From positions 1 through 62,500 of the forward strand of contig CAJNDS010002430.1 in assembly GCA_905221605.1 (NCBI GenBank): 62,500 nucleotides of DNA. Direction: 5' to 3'. Below, piece after piece: positions 52,576 through 62,423 of the stretch. The notes beneath the pieces are model-generated. The model was not told where the DNA came from. It did not search any database and saw only the letters and a list, made by a program, of their open reading frames with translations. The translations under genes and the position numbers were made by a program. Source of the stretch: Symbiodinium natans (Eukaryota > Sar > Dinophyceae > Suessiales > Symbiodiniaceae). Position 1 is the stretch's first letter. The number at the start of each line of letters is the position of its first letter.

Positions 52576-55542
52576 TCAGACATCATCGTGGGCACTGTGC
52601 AGGAGAGCTGCGAGCTTCATGGCTTTGGGATGCGGGCCCGAGTACTCACGCATGCCCTTCTCCACCACATGAAGGAAGTCAACCTCGGGAGTCACCGGGT
52701 GAACCAAGCTGTTGCCGGGATCGTAGCCGCAGCGGATGACGTTCGTGAGCTCATAGAAGCGCGGCGCATCTTCCATGCTCCTCTCGAGAAGCCCGCACTT
52801 GACGTAAAAGTCGATCTTGGCCGTCCGTCCCCCCTGCTGCTGCAAGGCATCCTCCAGCTTCACTGGCTCCGCACTCTGAAGGCACCTCTTCTCTCCTGCC
52901 ATCACTTCCTTCACGGACCAGCTCAGAGACTCGCCTGGCTTCGCCGGATTCTTGCCGGCCTTTAGCGCAACCACATGCAGAGTCGTCTGAGAGCTGGCCG
53001 TGGAAGCTCCTTCGCAGAGGTCTTGGAGCAGCTTCATCAATTCTCTGATGGCGGCTCCCGCGGCTCCCTTCGGTGTCTCCCCCATCTCCTTCAGATCCGT
53101 AGCCTGCATGCTTACCGTGCTCACCACGACATACTCCTCAAGGTCCACGTCGCAGGGGTGGAGCACCTGCTGGAACCGGAAGCTGCCAGCAGGACGTGTC
53201 AGCCTCTGAAGGGAGGAGCGATCGATGGCGTCCCGCAGGCCTTGACTGAAGTCGCCGTCGAAGCGCTCTTCCAGTAACTCGGCCAGCTTGCAATGGGCGC
53301 AGGTAGCGTTGCAGTCGGCTTGGAGGCAAGGCGTGCGTCTGACGAAGGCCTCGACGTCCTTGATGCGGTCGCAATCGACGCCTCGAAACACGGGGTGCTG
53401 CGTCAGGGCCTCGGTCCCGAGCACGTGCACCGACTTGCTGCACAGGCCCATGGCTCTGCAAAGGTCCTCCACAATGTCCCGGACTGTCATGTCCGCCTGG
53501 AGCTCCTCGGCTGAACGGGCGCCTGCCTGCGTGACCGCCAGACGGAGGAGCTTGTGCTGAATGCGGGGGGTGGTCGGGAAGAGCGAGATGCTGACCAATG
53601 CATCCTTGTCTGTGCGGAACTCCATGCGGTTCCGGAAGATTTGGGGTGCCCCGGGCCTCAATGTAGTCTGCCCTTCTGAGCTGTTGCGATTGCGAACAGT
53701 GGCAGCTCTCAGCCTGCAGAGGCGCCCAGCAATCTCGGGGAAGAGGTTCGACGAGATGAAGCCAGCGACATCCAGGTAGACGATCTTGCTCTCGGCAGCG
53801 CGAGGTTCCGGCATAAGGGCCGTAGGCAAACAGCACGGCACCGTAAACTCGTCTTGGACAAGCCGTCTCAGAACGAGGCCTCGCGACACCATGATCTCCA
53901 GCATGACCTTCCTCTCCAGATCGGTGATGCCTTCCCCGGCCCACAGCCTCTTGAGGAGATCCCAAGTGATGATGCCGCTTGTCTTGAAGCGATACACCGC
54001 CTGGGTCATGCTCCTGCTGACGTCATCGATCGTGTTCTTGTACTCCTCCGCGTGTTCGAGGCCACTCTCTTCCCAAAATCGCAAGCTCATGATGGAGGAG
54101 AGCGCCACTGCCACCCTCCTGATGTTCAACACCACGCATCTCCCCAACTCATCTGTGTCGAACCAGAACAGCGTCCCCAAGGAGTGTAGAAGGCGCAGCA
54201 CCCCGGGCACCTCCTCTTTGGAAATGCCGATTGGCCTCATGCCACCAAGTAATGCTTCGACTTGCTCGAGTCGCAGCGAGTGGCACTGCACCCGAACAAC
54301 AATCATCAGCCCATCCTCATCATCATGATGCCCGCTCTTCCAGCTCACATGGGCGGACTCCGGGGCCACGAAGCGGTGCCCGAGCACAGCATGGGTCCCT
54401 TGCAGGTCCTTTGACAGCACAGCCGACCCCTCTACGCCGACTTGGCGCGGATGCGAAAGGCTGGCGTCAAGGTCATTCGGGTCGACCTTGAGATCGAAGG
54501 ACTCGCCCAGCTCGGAAAGCAGGTCGTGCGCAAGCAACCACGCTGCTGGATGTAGCTCTGCCTGCAGTCCGACATGCGCTGGCGTGGCAGAACCTGCCGG
54601 CGCCGTTCTTTCCCATTCTGGAATGGGCGAGAGGACTTCGCTTGCGAGCCGCTGGAGACTGCTTCGCAAGGGCCCGATGTCTGCTTCTGCATTCTCGGAG
54701 AAGTTCTCCACCGGATGCAGCCATCCCAGGTTGTCCCCGACTCGCTGAAGTTGGCGGCTCAGGCGGGGCAGCTGCTGAAGCAAGAGGTCGATGCGCTCCT
54801 CCATCTTCTCTTCGTCGAAGTCTGGATGCCGACTGGCCCACTTGGTGCCGACGATCACGACTGGGGGGGCCGACTCAGAGCTCTGCGAGGATTTTGAGGC
54901 CAAGCCACCGTAGCCATCGTCAGCGTCCACCGCATACTGGGCCACCGCCCACAACCAGAACTTTAGATCCTGCCACGCCTCCTCCAAGCCACAGCTCGTG
55001 TCGCAGAAGACCACGTAGATGCCGCGGCCGTGGAAGTAGAGCAGGTTGCAGAGGACGTAGGCCTGCTGGCCGGGGAAGTCCCAGCACTGGAGTCTGGGCC
55101 GCAGCGCGGGATCTGCATCTTCGCCTTCTCCTCTGGACTGCAAGGCCAGGTCGTCCAGTATCCGCGGTCCCACGGTCTCAGGCGCCTCCTCCTTCAACTC
55201 GGCATCGCGCTGACTTGTCTTGGCCGTAGCGCCTGCGGGCGCATCCGCGGGCTCGGACTCTTTCGGAGGCATCTCTGGGGACTCTGGGGCTGGCTGCCTT
55301 TCGACCAGCGCCTCTTGCTTGTCCGTGGAGCTTGCCGCGGCGCTCCTCCTCCTCCTCCTCAGCTCACGACGGGCAGTCTCATCGTACATTCGCGCATCGC
55401 ACTCCTTCCACTTATGCGAGAGATGCTCTTGGGCCTGTCCGGCCCAGACGTGCACACCGTGTGTGGAGACTTCCTCGTGACTTGGCTGCTCGCCCCTCAG
55501 CCGCCTTGGCACAAGGCCCGGGACATGGTAGACAGATGATCT
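52576..55542 (-). CDS. Gene B, ROC-COR GTPase exon (Roco family)
   Basis: A single open exon of 988 codons from an AG acceptor (GGTAG before AGATCATC). Residues 1-150 hold a charged, Pro/Ser-rich insert; G3 motif CWDFPGQQAY at about 152-161, FWLWAVAQYA after it, G4-like VIVGTKWAS at about 228-236. The COR domain follows (PGVLRLLHSLGTLFWFDTDE near 440, VVLNIRRVAVAL, GIITWDLLKRLW near 522). The C-terminal 400 residues include a Cys cluster C-x4-C-x3-C-x2-C near residue 735 and end HSAHDDV. The G1 motif is in the previous exon. LRR-ROC-COR proteins are GTP-regulated signalling proteins; no kinase domain is present. Whether HSAHDDV is the true end or splicing continues into the EEP exons is not settled. 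Copy A is broken at several places where B is intact. Confidence 0.85.
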   Translation of the reverse strand, partial: RSSVYHVPGLVPRRLRGEQPSHEEVSTHGVHVWAGQAQEHLSHKWKECDARMYDETARRELRRRRRSAAASSTDKQEALVERQPAPESPEMPPKESEPADAPAGATAKTSQRDAELKEEAPETVGPRILDDLALQSRGEGEDADPALRPRLQCWDFPGQQAYVLCNLLYFHGRGIYVVFCDTSCGLEEAWQDLKFWLWAVAQYAVDADDGYGGLASKSSQSSESAPPVVIVGTKWASRHPDFDEEKMEERIDLLLQQLPRLSRQLQRVGDNLGWLHPVENFSENAEADIGPLRSSLQRLASEVLSPIPEWERTAPAGSATPAHVGLQAELHPAAWLLAHDLLSELGESFDLKVDPNDLDASLSHPRQVGVEGSAVLSKDLQGTHAVLGHRFVAPESAHVSWKSGHHDDEDGLMIVVRVQCHSLRLEQVEALLGGMRPIGISKEEVPGVLRLLHSLGTLFWFDTDELGRCVVLNIRRVAVALSSIMSLRFWEESGLEHAEEYKNTIDDVSRSMTQAVYRFKTSGIITWDLLKRLWAGEGITDLERKVMLEIMVSRGLVLRRLVQDEFTVPCCLPTALMPEPRAAESKIVYLDVAGFISSNLFPEIAGRLCRLRAATVRNRNSSEGQTTLRPGAPQIFRNRMEFRTDKDALVSISLFPTTPRIQHKLLRLAVTQAGARSAEELQADMTVRDIVEDLCRAMGLCSKSVHVLGTEALTQHPVFRGVDCDRIKDVEAFVRRTPCLQADCNATCAHCKLAELLEERFDGDFSQGLRDAIDRSSLQRLTRPAGSFRFQQVLHPCDVDLEEYVVVSTVSMQATDLKEMGETPKGAAGAAIRELMKLLQDLCEGASTASSQTTLHVVALKAGKNPAKPGESLSWSVKEVMAGEKRCLQSAEPVKLEDALQQQGGRTAKIDFYVKCGLLERSMEDAPRFYELTNVIRCGYDPGNSLVHPVTPEVDFLHVVEKGMREYSGPHPKAMKLAALLHSAHDDV

Positions 55543-55654
55543 CTACCACATCAGCGACTACAGACTCTGACTATGTGGACTGGTGACTGGTGAACTAATT
55601 GCCAGACGAGGTCTTTGCTAAGAAGCTCGAAAAGTAACACTCCGCCCGCATCAC

Positions 55655-55764
55655 CTGCCTCATGGTGGTGGTCTTTCCGGCGCGACCCCGGCCGACGAAG
55701 CAAAGGCGGACCACCGGCAGCGGCGCCCTGCCCCATTTCTGCCACTTCTCCAGCTGTTGGCGAC
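55655..55764 (-). CDS. Gene B, ROC P-loop exon
   Basis: 110-nt exon (phase 1 to phase 0): acceptor TAAG before GTCGCC, donor CAG before GTGATG. It encodes QLEKWQKWGRAPLPVVRLCF and the G1/Walker A motif GRGRAGKTTT, then MRQ. Placed just before the G3/G4 exon it completes the nucleotide site of the ROC domain. Confidence 0.82.
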
Positions 55765-57743
55765 CTTACCGCGTGTGCAGGCAGTGGCTTGTCCGAGCAC
55801 AAGCCCTTCGTGATACATGGCCCACCAAATTATGCTACACACAGTTGAAAGCTCTCACAAACGGCCTTCCACCTCCAATTTGTTTGCCCACTCTCACACT
55901 CTTCAAATATACCTAGGATGTTCTCGGTTCATGGAATGGGTGAGATGAAATCGCAGGTTCTCTATAGAGGTTAACTTGCAAGCACGATTCCTAATCACCT
56001 GCTGGAAACCACAAATGTCATCACTTTGTCAACACAATATTTAAGCTGAAACGCCCCCTTTGTCATGCGCCCAGTTCTTATCTGGACTTACTGAGGAACG
56101 ATTAGAAAATGAATCGGCGCCTCGAATCCAATCCCGAGTCAGTCAAATAGCTTCTAGAGCTAGTTTATCTTAGATAGGCCGTCAGTACCGTGCTCCTCAT
56201 ACACCATACCTAGACGGCTCCAAAACGTAAAAACGCATCATCAGGCGTTGATCAACATGAGTGCCAGCTTCTGTACACGGTCTTCGTTTAAGCGCAGAAT
56301 CTGCACATGAAAACTCACACCCTGATTCGAAGCCCACAAACTACTGCAAATCTTCAGCCGAGTAGCGTTCATTGTTTCTCTGCTCCGTGTGGGCAGCCTG
56401 TAGCCAAGCACACGAAACTGGTTTGCAGCTGCCTCAAAGATCTATTTCAAGGGCGGCCTCCAAAACTCACATGCCTCAACATCCGGCTGCGCACGAATTT
56501 GCCTACCCAATTCAACACTCAATTTTGGGGTCTCCAGCTCACTCACCTGCTTTTTTTTCCGTGCCCCATACAGACAATTTTGCTTTTCTTGATGGAGCGC
56601 CCGGGGTTCACCTGGCGCCTGCACTTGGCTCTGTTTCCCCAACCCCCCGTGTGGGCTCAAAAAGCCGCACAACCTCACGGAACAAACGCGCGCAACCTGC
56701 AGTCTCAACCTGATGGCAACCATGGCAACAAACCATCATTTTCCGGTCTGAACGCAGGATGTCGGGTGTTTTTCAACGAGGCATTTTGCTATAAACTCTG
56801 CTGATGGATACGGAAGATGCGCACATTTTGCCACGGCTCCATGCTTTTGCGATGCATGGTACAGCGCTCCCAAAGGAGTGGCATTTGGAACCAAGAGAGA
56901 CGGAGTTGGTGATGCCAAAGTACAACCCACACTTGGCAGGGATAAGATCAGGGATGTAGTCCTGGGCCCTCTGCGACTCGGCTTGAGCCCAGAGCCCCAT
57001 TGCGCAATTTGTAATTTCAGTGCTTTCTTTTGACTTCCCACCATGATGCCCCCAACGACCCATGACACATGCCTCATGCCAAACAGATCCACCCTCTGCA
57101 TTCGGGCTGATTCCTGTCGATGATCTTGAAGGGCAGGCCATAGTCACCATAGTCATATGACCACAAACTTGAAACATCTTGAAGCCCGGCAGGATCCCAT
57201 CCAAATGTAGTGGCCAGACGGTGAGGCCACACAGCTATGGTATGGTACAGTTTCCGACAGACCGAATTGCTTCCCGACCCGCGGTTGCCCGACACGTGCT
57301 GCGGGCTCGACACTGGTTTCAGACACGTCTGGCTCTGGTATCCAGATGCGCGAAGCATGACAGACAGAAAAAGGTGTTCAACAAGGGCCCGCCTGATTCC
57401 TCTTGCAGGCCTCTTCTATGTCGGCTCGAGCCTGGCAAGGGACGATGGTACGGGATTCTGGGACCTAGGGTTTTTCCGGCAGGGCTCTCACTTACTGCGG
57501 TAAGCGATCTGTTATCTGGTCACAAGTCTGGAAAACTGGTGTGGGAGTCATACGCGGATGGCATATTTCCTGTGGGGCCGCCCCTCTATTTGCCACCTTT
57601 CGTCCTCAGCGCTAAGTGTTAGACGAAAGGCGTCGCATTCCCGGGGTCGTCAAAAAGTGCTCGGGGCTGGGCTTTTGGCTCCGGGATTCTCGCGTCGAAC
57701 ACTTGAAGGATTTAACTTCGGAGCACTCCGTAGCACTCCGGGC
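55765..57743. other. Stretch between P-loop exon and first LRR exon, copy B
   Basis: No exon recognised with confidence. It matches A 37847-40206 but lacks the minisatellite and carries the segment 56571-56751 in the opposite orientation. FGWDPAGLQDVSSLW and PFKIIDRNQ reappear near 57110-57220 on the minus strand, so one further exon is possible. Confidence 0.4.
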
Positions 57744-57827
57744 CTTGTCTCCCTCAGCACCGATCCGGATGAAACCGAGGACGATTTTGGTGATGCTGCC
57801 GTTCGTCTTGAGGGCCTCGGCTAAAGC
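57744..57827 (-). CDS. LRR exon B1
   Basis: 84-nt phase-0 LRR exon. Exposed residues 14/16/18/19/21 are K/V/G/F/R. The normally invariant N20 is I and residue 27 is D, so the repeat is less canonical. The acceptor reads CCGCAG before GCTTTAGCC; GC donor. Positional homologue of A1. Confidence 0.76.
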
Positions 57828-57899
57828 CTGCGGCGAGGGGATGCTGCAGGCGCACACATCGGCTTGGCCCTGGCCAGTGTACTACACCATCCCATATTG

Positions 57900-58135
57900 A
57901 CCATACTGCCTGCGAGCGGAGTATGTGGGCGGAGGGGCGAGGTGGTCCCGCATATTTCAGAAGTCTGACATGTCTGAACGGAAGATGTGGAAAAAACGCT
58001 CGGGGCTGGGGCTCTTGGGCAGGCCTTGGGCTTTGCAAGTGCTTGGGGGGATTTAACTTCGGAGCACTCCGTAGCACTCCGAGCCTTGGCTCCTTCGAAG
58101 GAGCAATACACCAACAAAACTGGTAGCGCCAAGAA
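57900..58135 (-). repeat. Module remnant that has lost its LRR exon
   Basis: The segment around 57955-58095 is the part of a module 3' of the LRR exon, but only about ten bases of the exon border remain (CCTTGGCTCC near 58084) before it jumps to CGAAGGAGCAATACACC. A deletion therefore removed the exon and about half of the intron. Confidence 0.7.
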
Positions 58136-59031
58136 ATTGCAACATTGGCAATATCGCAGCATTCGGATGCCTGCATCATGTGGCTGTTACCTTCGAGGTT
58201 ACCCTGGCAAAGAGAGCTGCCATCCTGATTTGTAAAGGAAAGAGGGTGTCACTTTCAGGGCAGGGCAGTTTCAAATGGGATTCCTGGCAGAACTCTGGCC
58301 CTGATTTCACTTCAGGCCTCGATGTGGAAGAATGTGCGATCTCAGGTTTATGCATGGGACGAACCGTGACATCGCGAAAGCGCAACTTGCCAATCAACGG
58401 GCTCAATTTCGCGTAATTCTGTTCTGAAACATGATGGTCTTCAAGGCTGCTCAGCCTTCCTTCACACGCTTTCGGGTGCCACAACTAGCTTTGCGCCAGC
58501 TTTGCGCACCATGGCCTTGGGGCGCGTTCCGGGAGGCTATCGCTTCCGCTATGTCAGTTCCTGACGATGCCTTCTAAGAAGCGTGATTGTCCCTAGAGTT
58601 GTACATACGATTGTCATCGAAGTCCCTCGACTACACCCTCCCGTAATATCCCGTACACCGTACTCTTTCTGCCATATTGCCTGCGAGTGGAGTATGTGGG
58701 CGGAGGGGCGAGGTGGTCCCGCGAAATATGCGGGACTATTTCCATGGACCACAGTGCTTCTGGTCAGAGTCAACAGACGATGATTCCATCGCTAAACAAA
58801 ATGTGCGAGCCCAGAAAAAGCCCTGTAACCTGCAAGCTCTCAACCCTAAACCCTGAGCTTAAACCCTGAAGCCTAAACCCGAAGCCCTCCGATGCCGTCT
58901 GACATGTCTGAACGGAAGTTGTGGACAAAAACGCTCGGGGCTTTGGGCTTTTGGGCCCCGGACCAGGCCTTGGGCCTTGTTTGAGTGCTTGGCGGGATTT
59001 TAACTTCGGAGCACTCCGTAGCACTCCGGGC

Positions 59032-59115
59032 CTTGGCTCCCTCAGCACCGATCCGGTTGAAACCGAGGTCGATTGCGGAGACGCTGCCGTTCGTCTTGAG
59101 GGCCTCGGCTAAGGC
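59032..59115 (-). CDS. LRR exon B2
   Basis: 84-nt phase-0 LRR exon, GC donor. Exposed residues 14/16/18/19/21 are A/D/G/F/R. The module has no MITE; its site at 58810-58830 is the clearest empty site (CCAGAAAAAGCCCTG). Confidence 0.84.
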
Positions 59116-59977
59116 CTGCGGCGAGGGGATGGTGCAGGTCCGCAGCTGGCGGCTTTGGGGGAGCACGCGGGCCGCCTTTATATCGGCTTGGGGCTGGCCA
59201 GGGGCTGTTGTATGGGGCTTCCGGAACCCCCCAGCTATTCCGGGGAGCGATCTGCTGCTGCAATCAGAATTCCAAATCTACGCCATGCCCTTGCTACGTC
59301 TGGTCACAAACCTGAAAAAGAATTCTACACTCGAAGGCAATACGTCGTCTACGAAGATCAACTACAGTACGAAGTAGCAACGTTTAGCAGCACACATGAG
59401 AAGAAGGATTACAGCAACATGAAGGAGCAATACACCAACAAAACTGGTAAAGCGCAGCATTCTGGCCTGAATTCACTTCAGGCCTCGATGTGGAAGAATG
59501 TGCGATCTCAGGCTTATGCATGGGACAAATCGTGACTTCGCGAAGGCGCAACTTGCCAATCAACGGGCTCAATTTCGCGTAATTCTGTTCTGAAACATGA
59601 TGGTCTTCAAGGCTGCTCAGGCTTCCTTCACACGCTTTCGGGTGCCACAACTAGCTTTGCACCAGCTTTGCGCACCAATGGCCTTGGGGCGCGTTCCGGG
59701 AGGCTATCGCTTCCGCTATGTCAGTTCCTGACGATGCCTTCTAAGAAGCGTGATTGTCCCTAGAGTTGTACCTACGATTGTCATCGAAGTCCCTCGACTA
59801 CACTATCCCGTACACCGTACTCTTTCTGCCATATTGCCTGCGAGTGGAGTATGTGGGCGGAGGGGCGAGGTGGTCCCGCGAAATATGCGGGACTATTTCC
59901 ATGGACCACAGTGCTTCTGGTCAGAGTCAACAGACGATGATTCCATCGCTAAACAAAATGTGCGAGCCCAGAAAAAG

Positions 59978-60299
59978 CATCCCCTCAGGTTGTCAGGGGA
60001 GGGGCCTAGGGCGCCCATTTTAGACCCCTAACTGACTTCCCAGGGACTGGGCATAATCCGGGCAACCCATTTCAGACCTTTTGTTGGCTATAAAGACTGC
60101 ATCTGCAACATGGCTAAGACGACAGCCAGGCCCGAAGAGCGCGATGGACACCGACGTTCAAGGCTCTAGGTTAGCTAGGCTAGGGGGGTCTGACATGGCA
60201 AGCCGGGGTCTAAAATGCCTCTTTAAGACCCATTTCAGACCCCTGGTTCCCTGACCCTGAAGGGTCACCATTTAAGACCCCCCGCAAACTGAGGGGATG
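59978..60299. mobile_element. MITE-like element, copy B module
   Basis: 322 bp with both 11-bp terminal inverted repeats and AAAAAG flanks, closely similar to the copies in modules 2 and 3. Its presence ties this module to the array at 1-9 kb. Confidence 0.84.
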
Positions 60300-60513
60300 A
60301 AAAAGCCCTGTAACCTGCAAGCTCTCAACCCTAAACCCTGAGCTTAAACCCTGAAGCCTAAACCCGAAGCCCTCCGATGCCGTCTGACATGTCTGAACGG
60401 AAGTTGTGGACAAAAACGCTCGGGGCTTTGGGCTTTTGGGCCCCGGACCAGGCCTTGGGCTTTGCGAGTGCTTGGCGGGATTTAACTTCGGAGCACTCCG
60501 TAGCACTCCGGGC

Positions 60514-60597
60514 CTTGGCTCCCTCATCACCGATCTCGTTGCGATTGAGGTCGATTGTGGAGACGCTGCCGTTCGTCTTGAGGGCCTCGGCTAAGGC
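60514..60597 (-). CDS. LRR exon B3
   Basis: 84-nt phase-0 LRR exon, GC donor, acceptor CCGCAG before GCC. Exposed residues 14/16/18/19/21 are T/D/N/R/E. It is the most 5' LRR exon visible for gene B; the N-terminus of the protein is not in view. Confidence 0.84.
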
Positions 60598-61455
60598 CTG
60601 CGGCGAGGGGATGGTGCAGGTCCGCAGCTGGCGGCTTTTGGGGGAGCACGCGGGGCCGCCTGTATATCGGCTTGGGGCTGGCCAGGGGCTGTTGTATGGG
60701 GCTTCCGGAACCCCCAGCTATTCCGGGGAGCGATCTGCTGCTGCAACCAGAATTCCAAATCTACGCCATGCCCTTGCTACATCTTCACAAACCTGAAAAA
60801 GAATTCTACACTCGAAGGCAATACGTCGTCTACGAAGATCAACTACAGTACGAAGTAGCAACGTTTAGCAGCACACATGAGAAGAAGGATTACAGCAACA
60901 TGAAGGAGCAATACACCAACAAAACTGGTAAAGCGCAGCATTCTGGCCTGAATTCACTTCAGGCCTCGATGTGGAAGAATGTGCGATCTCAGGCTTATGC
61001 ATGGGACAAATCGTGACTTCGCGAAGGCGCAACTTGCCAATCAACGGGCTCAATTTCGCGTAATTCTGTTCTGAAACATGATGGTCTTCAAGGCTGCTCA
61101 GGCTTCCTTCACACGCTTTCGGGTGCCACAACTAGCTTTGCACCAGCTTTGCGCACCAATGGCCTTGGGGCGCGTTCCGGGAGGCTATCGCTTCCGCTAT
61201 GTCAGTTCCTGACGATGCCTTCTAAGAAGCGTGATTGTCCCTAGAGTTGTACCTACGATTGTCATCGAAGTCCCTCGACTACACCCCGTACACCGTACTC
61301 TTTCTGCCATATTGCCTGCGAGTGGAGTATGTGGGCGGAGGGGCGAGGTGGTCCCGCGAAATATGCGGGACTATTTCCATGGACCACAGTGCTTCTGGTC
61401 AGAGTCAACAGACGATGATTCCATCGCTAAACAAAATGTGCGAGCCCAGAAAAAG

Positions 61456-61535
61456 CATCCCCTCAGGTTGTCAGGGGAGGGGCCTAGGGCGCCCATTTTA
61501 GACCCCTAACTGACTTCCCAGGGACTGGGCATAAT
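61456..61535. mobile_element. Truncated MITE-like element at a deletion junction
   Basis: It starts with the usual CATCCCCTCAG after AAAAAG but breaks off at GGGCATAAT (61535), which is joined directly to AAGGCCTGCGGCGAGG from the 5' border of an LRR exon. The deletion removed the rest of the MITE and the LRR exon. Confidence 0.78.
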
Positions 61536-61750
61536 AAGGCCTGCGGCGAGGGGATGGTGCAGGTCCGCAGCTGGCGGCTTTGGGGGAGCACGCGGGGCCG
61601 CCTTTATATCGGCTTGGGGCTGGCCAGGGGCTGTTGTATGGGGCTTCCGGAACCCCCAGCTATTCCGGGGAGCGATCTGCTGCTGCAATCAGAATTCCAA
61701 ATCTACGCCATGCCCTTGCTACATCTGGTCACAAACCTGAAAAAGAATCA
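61536..61750 (-). repeat. Last LRR-module remnant without LRR exon
   Basis: Only the intron part upstream of the LRR exon remains, from the acceptor side (GCGGCGAGGGGATGG) to AACCTGAAAAAGAATC, where the module similarity ends. Confidence 0.75.
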
Positions 61751-61755
61751 TTGGG

Positions 61756-61910
61756 CACAGCTTTTTTTTAGCCCCCAAAAGCTTTTTTTCCACCCCGTAG
61801 GCTTTTAATCCACCCCCGGCAGCTTTTTTGTCACCCCCCTCAGCTTTTATTCCGCCCCGGCAGCTTTGATTCCACCCCCCCCCCCAGCTTCCTTTTCGCC
61901 CCCGACAGCA
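61756..61910. repeat. Minisatellite (CAGCTTTTTTTCCACCCC-like)
   Basis: Six to seven imperfect units of 20-27 bases, each with AGCTTTT followed by a T-rich and then a C-rich run. Confidence 0.8.
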
Positions 61911-61918
61911 CAAGCTGG

Positions 61919-61928
61919 TAGTGGTGGC

Positions 61929-62018
<90 letters not shown>

Positions 62019-62048
62019 TGTTGTAGTCGTAGTAGTAGTAGCAGCAGC

Positions 62049-62117
<69 letters not shown>

Positions 62118-62145
62118 TGTAGTAGTAAGTAGTAGTATTAGTATC

Positions 62146-62180
<35 letters not shown>

Positions 62181-62231
62181 CAGTAGCAGTAGCAGTAGCA
62201 GTAGCAATAGCAGTAGCAGTAGCAGTAGTAC

Positions 62232-62268
<37 letters not shown>

Positions 62269-62423
62269 AGTACTAGTACTAGTACTAGTACTAGTACTAG
62301 TACTCGTACTAGTACTAATACTAGAATAATAGTAGTCGTAGTAGTCGTAGTAGTCGTAGTAGTCGTAGTAGTCGTAGTAGTCGTAGTAGTCGTAGTAGTC
62401 GTAGTAGTCGTAGTAGTCGTAGT

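Larger units (their letters stand above)
42119..57880. repeat. Segmental duplication, copy B
   Basis: Direct repeat of 23536-40360. It holds the better preserved gene copy, with an open ROC-COR exon. Relative to A it lacks the 535-base insertion at the ROC-COR site, has a 313-base insertion in the EEP exon, lacks about 470 bases of copia RT and keeps the original orientation of the segment at 46228-46697. Confidence 0.88.

Noticed and set aside
52576-55542. A kinase domain after COR, as in LRRK2
   Set aside because: No glycine-rich loop, HRD or DFG motif was seen after COR; the sequence leads to a Cys cluster and then to EEP exons.
61719-62207. Long poly-Ser, poly-Thr and poly-Leu open frames on both strands
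   Set aside because: They are produced by the AGT microsatellite, which reads open in several frames; nothing marks a gene.
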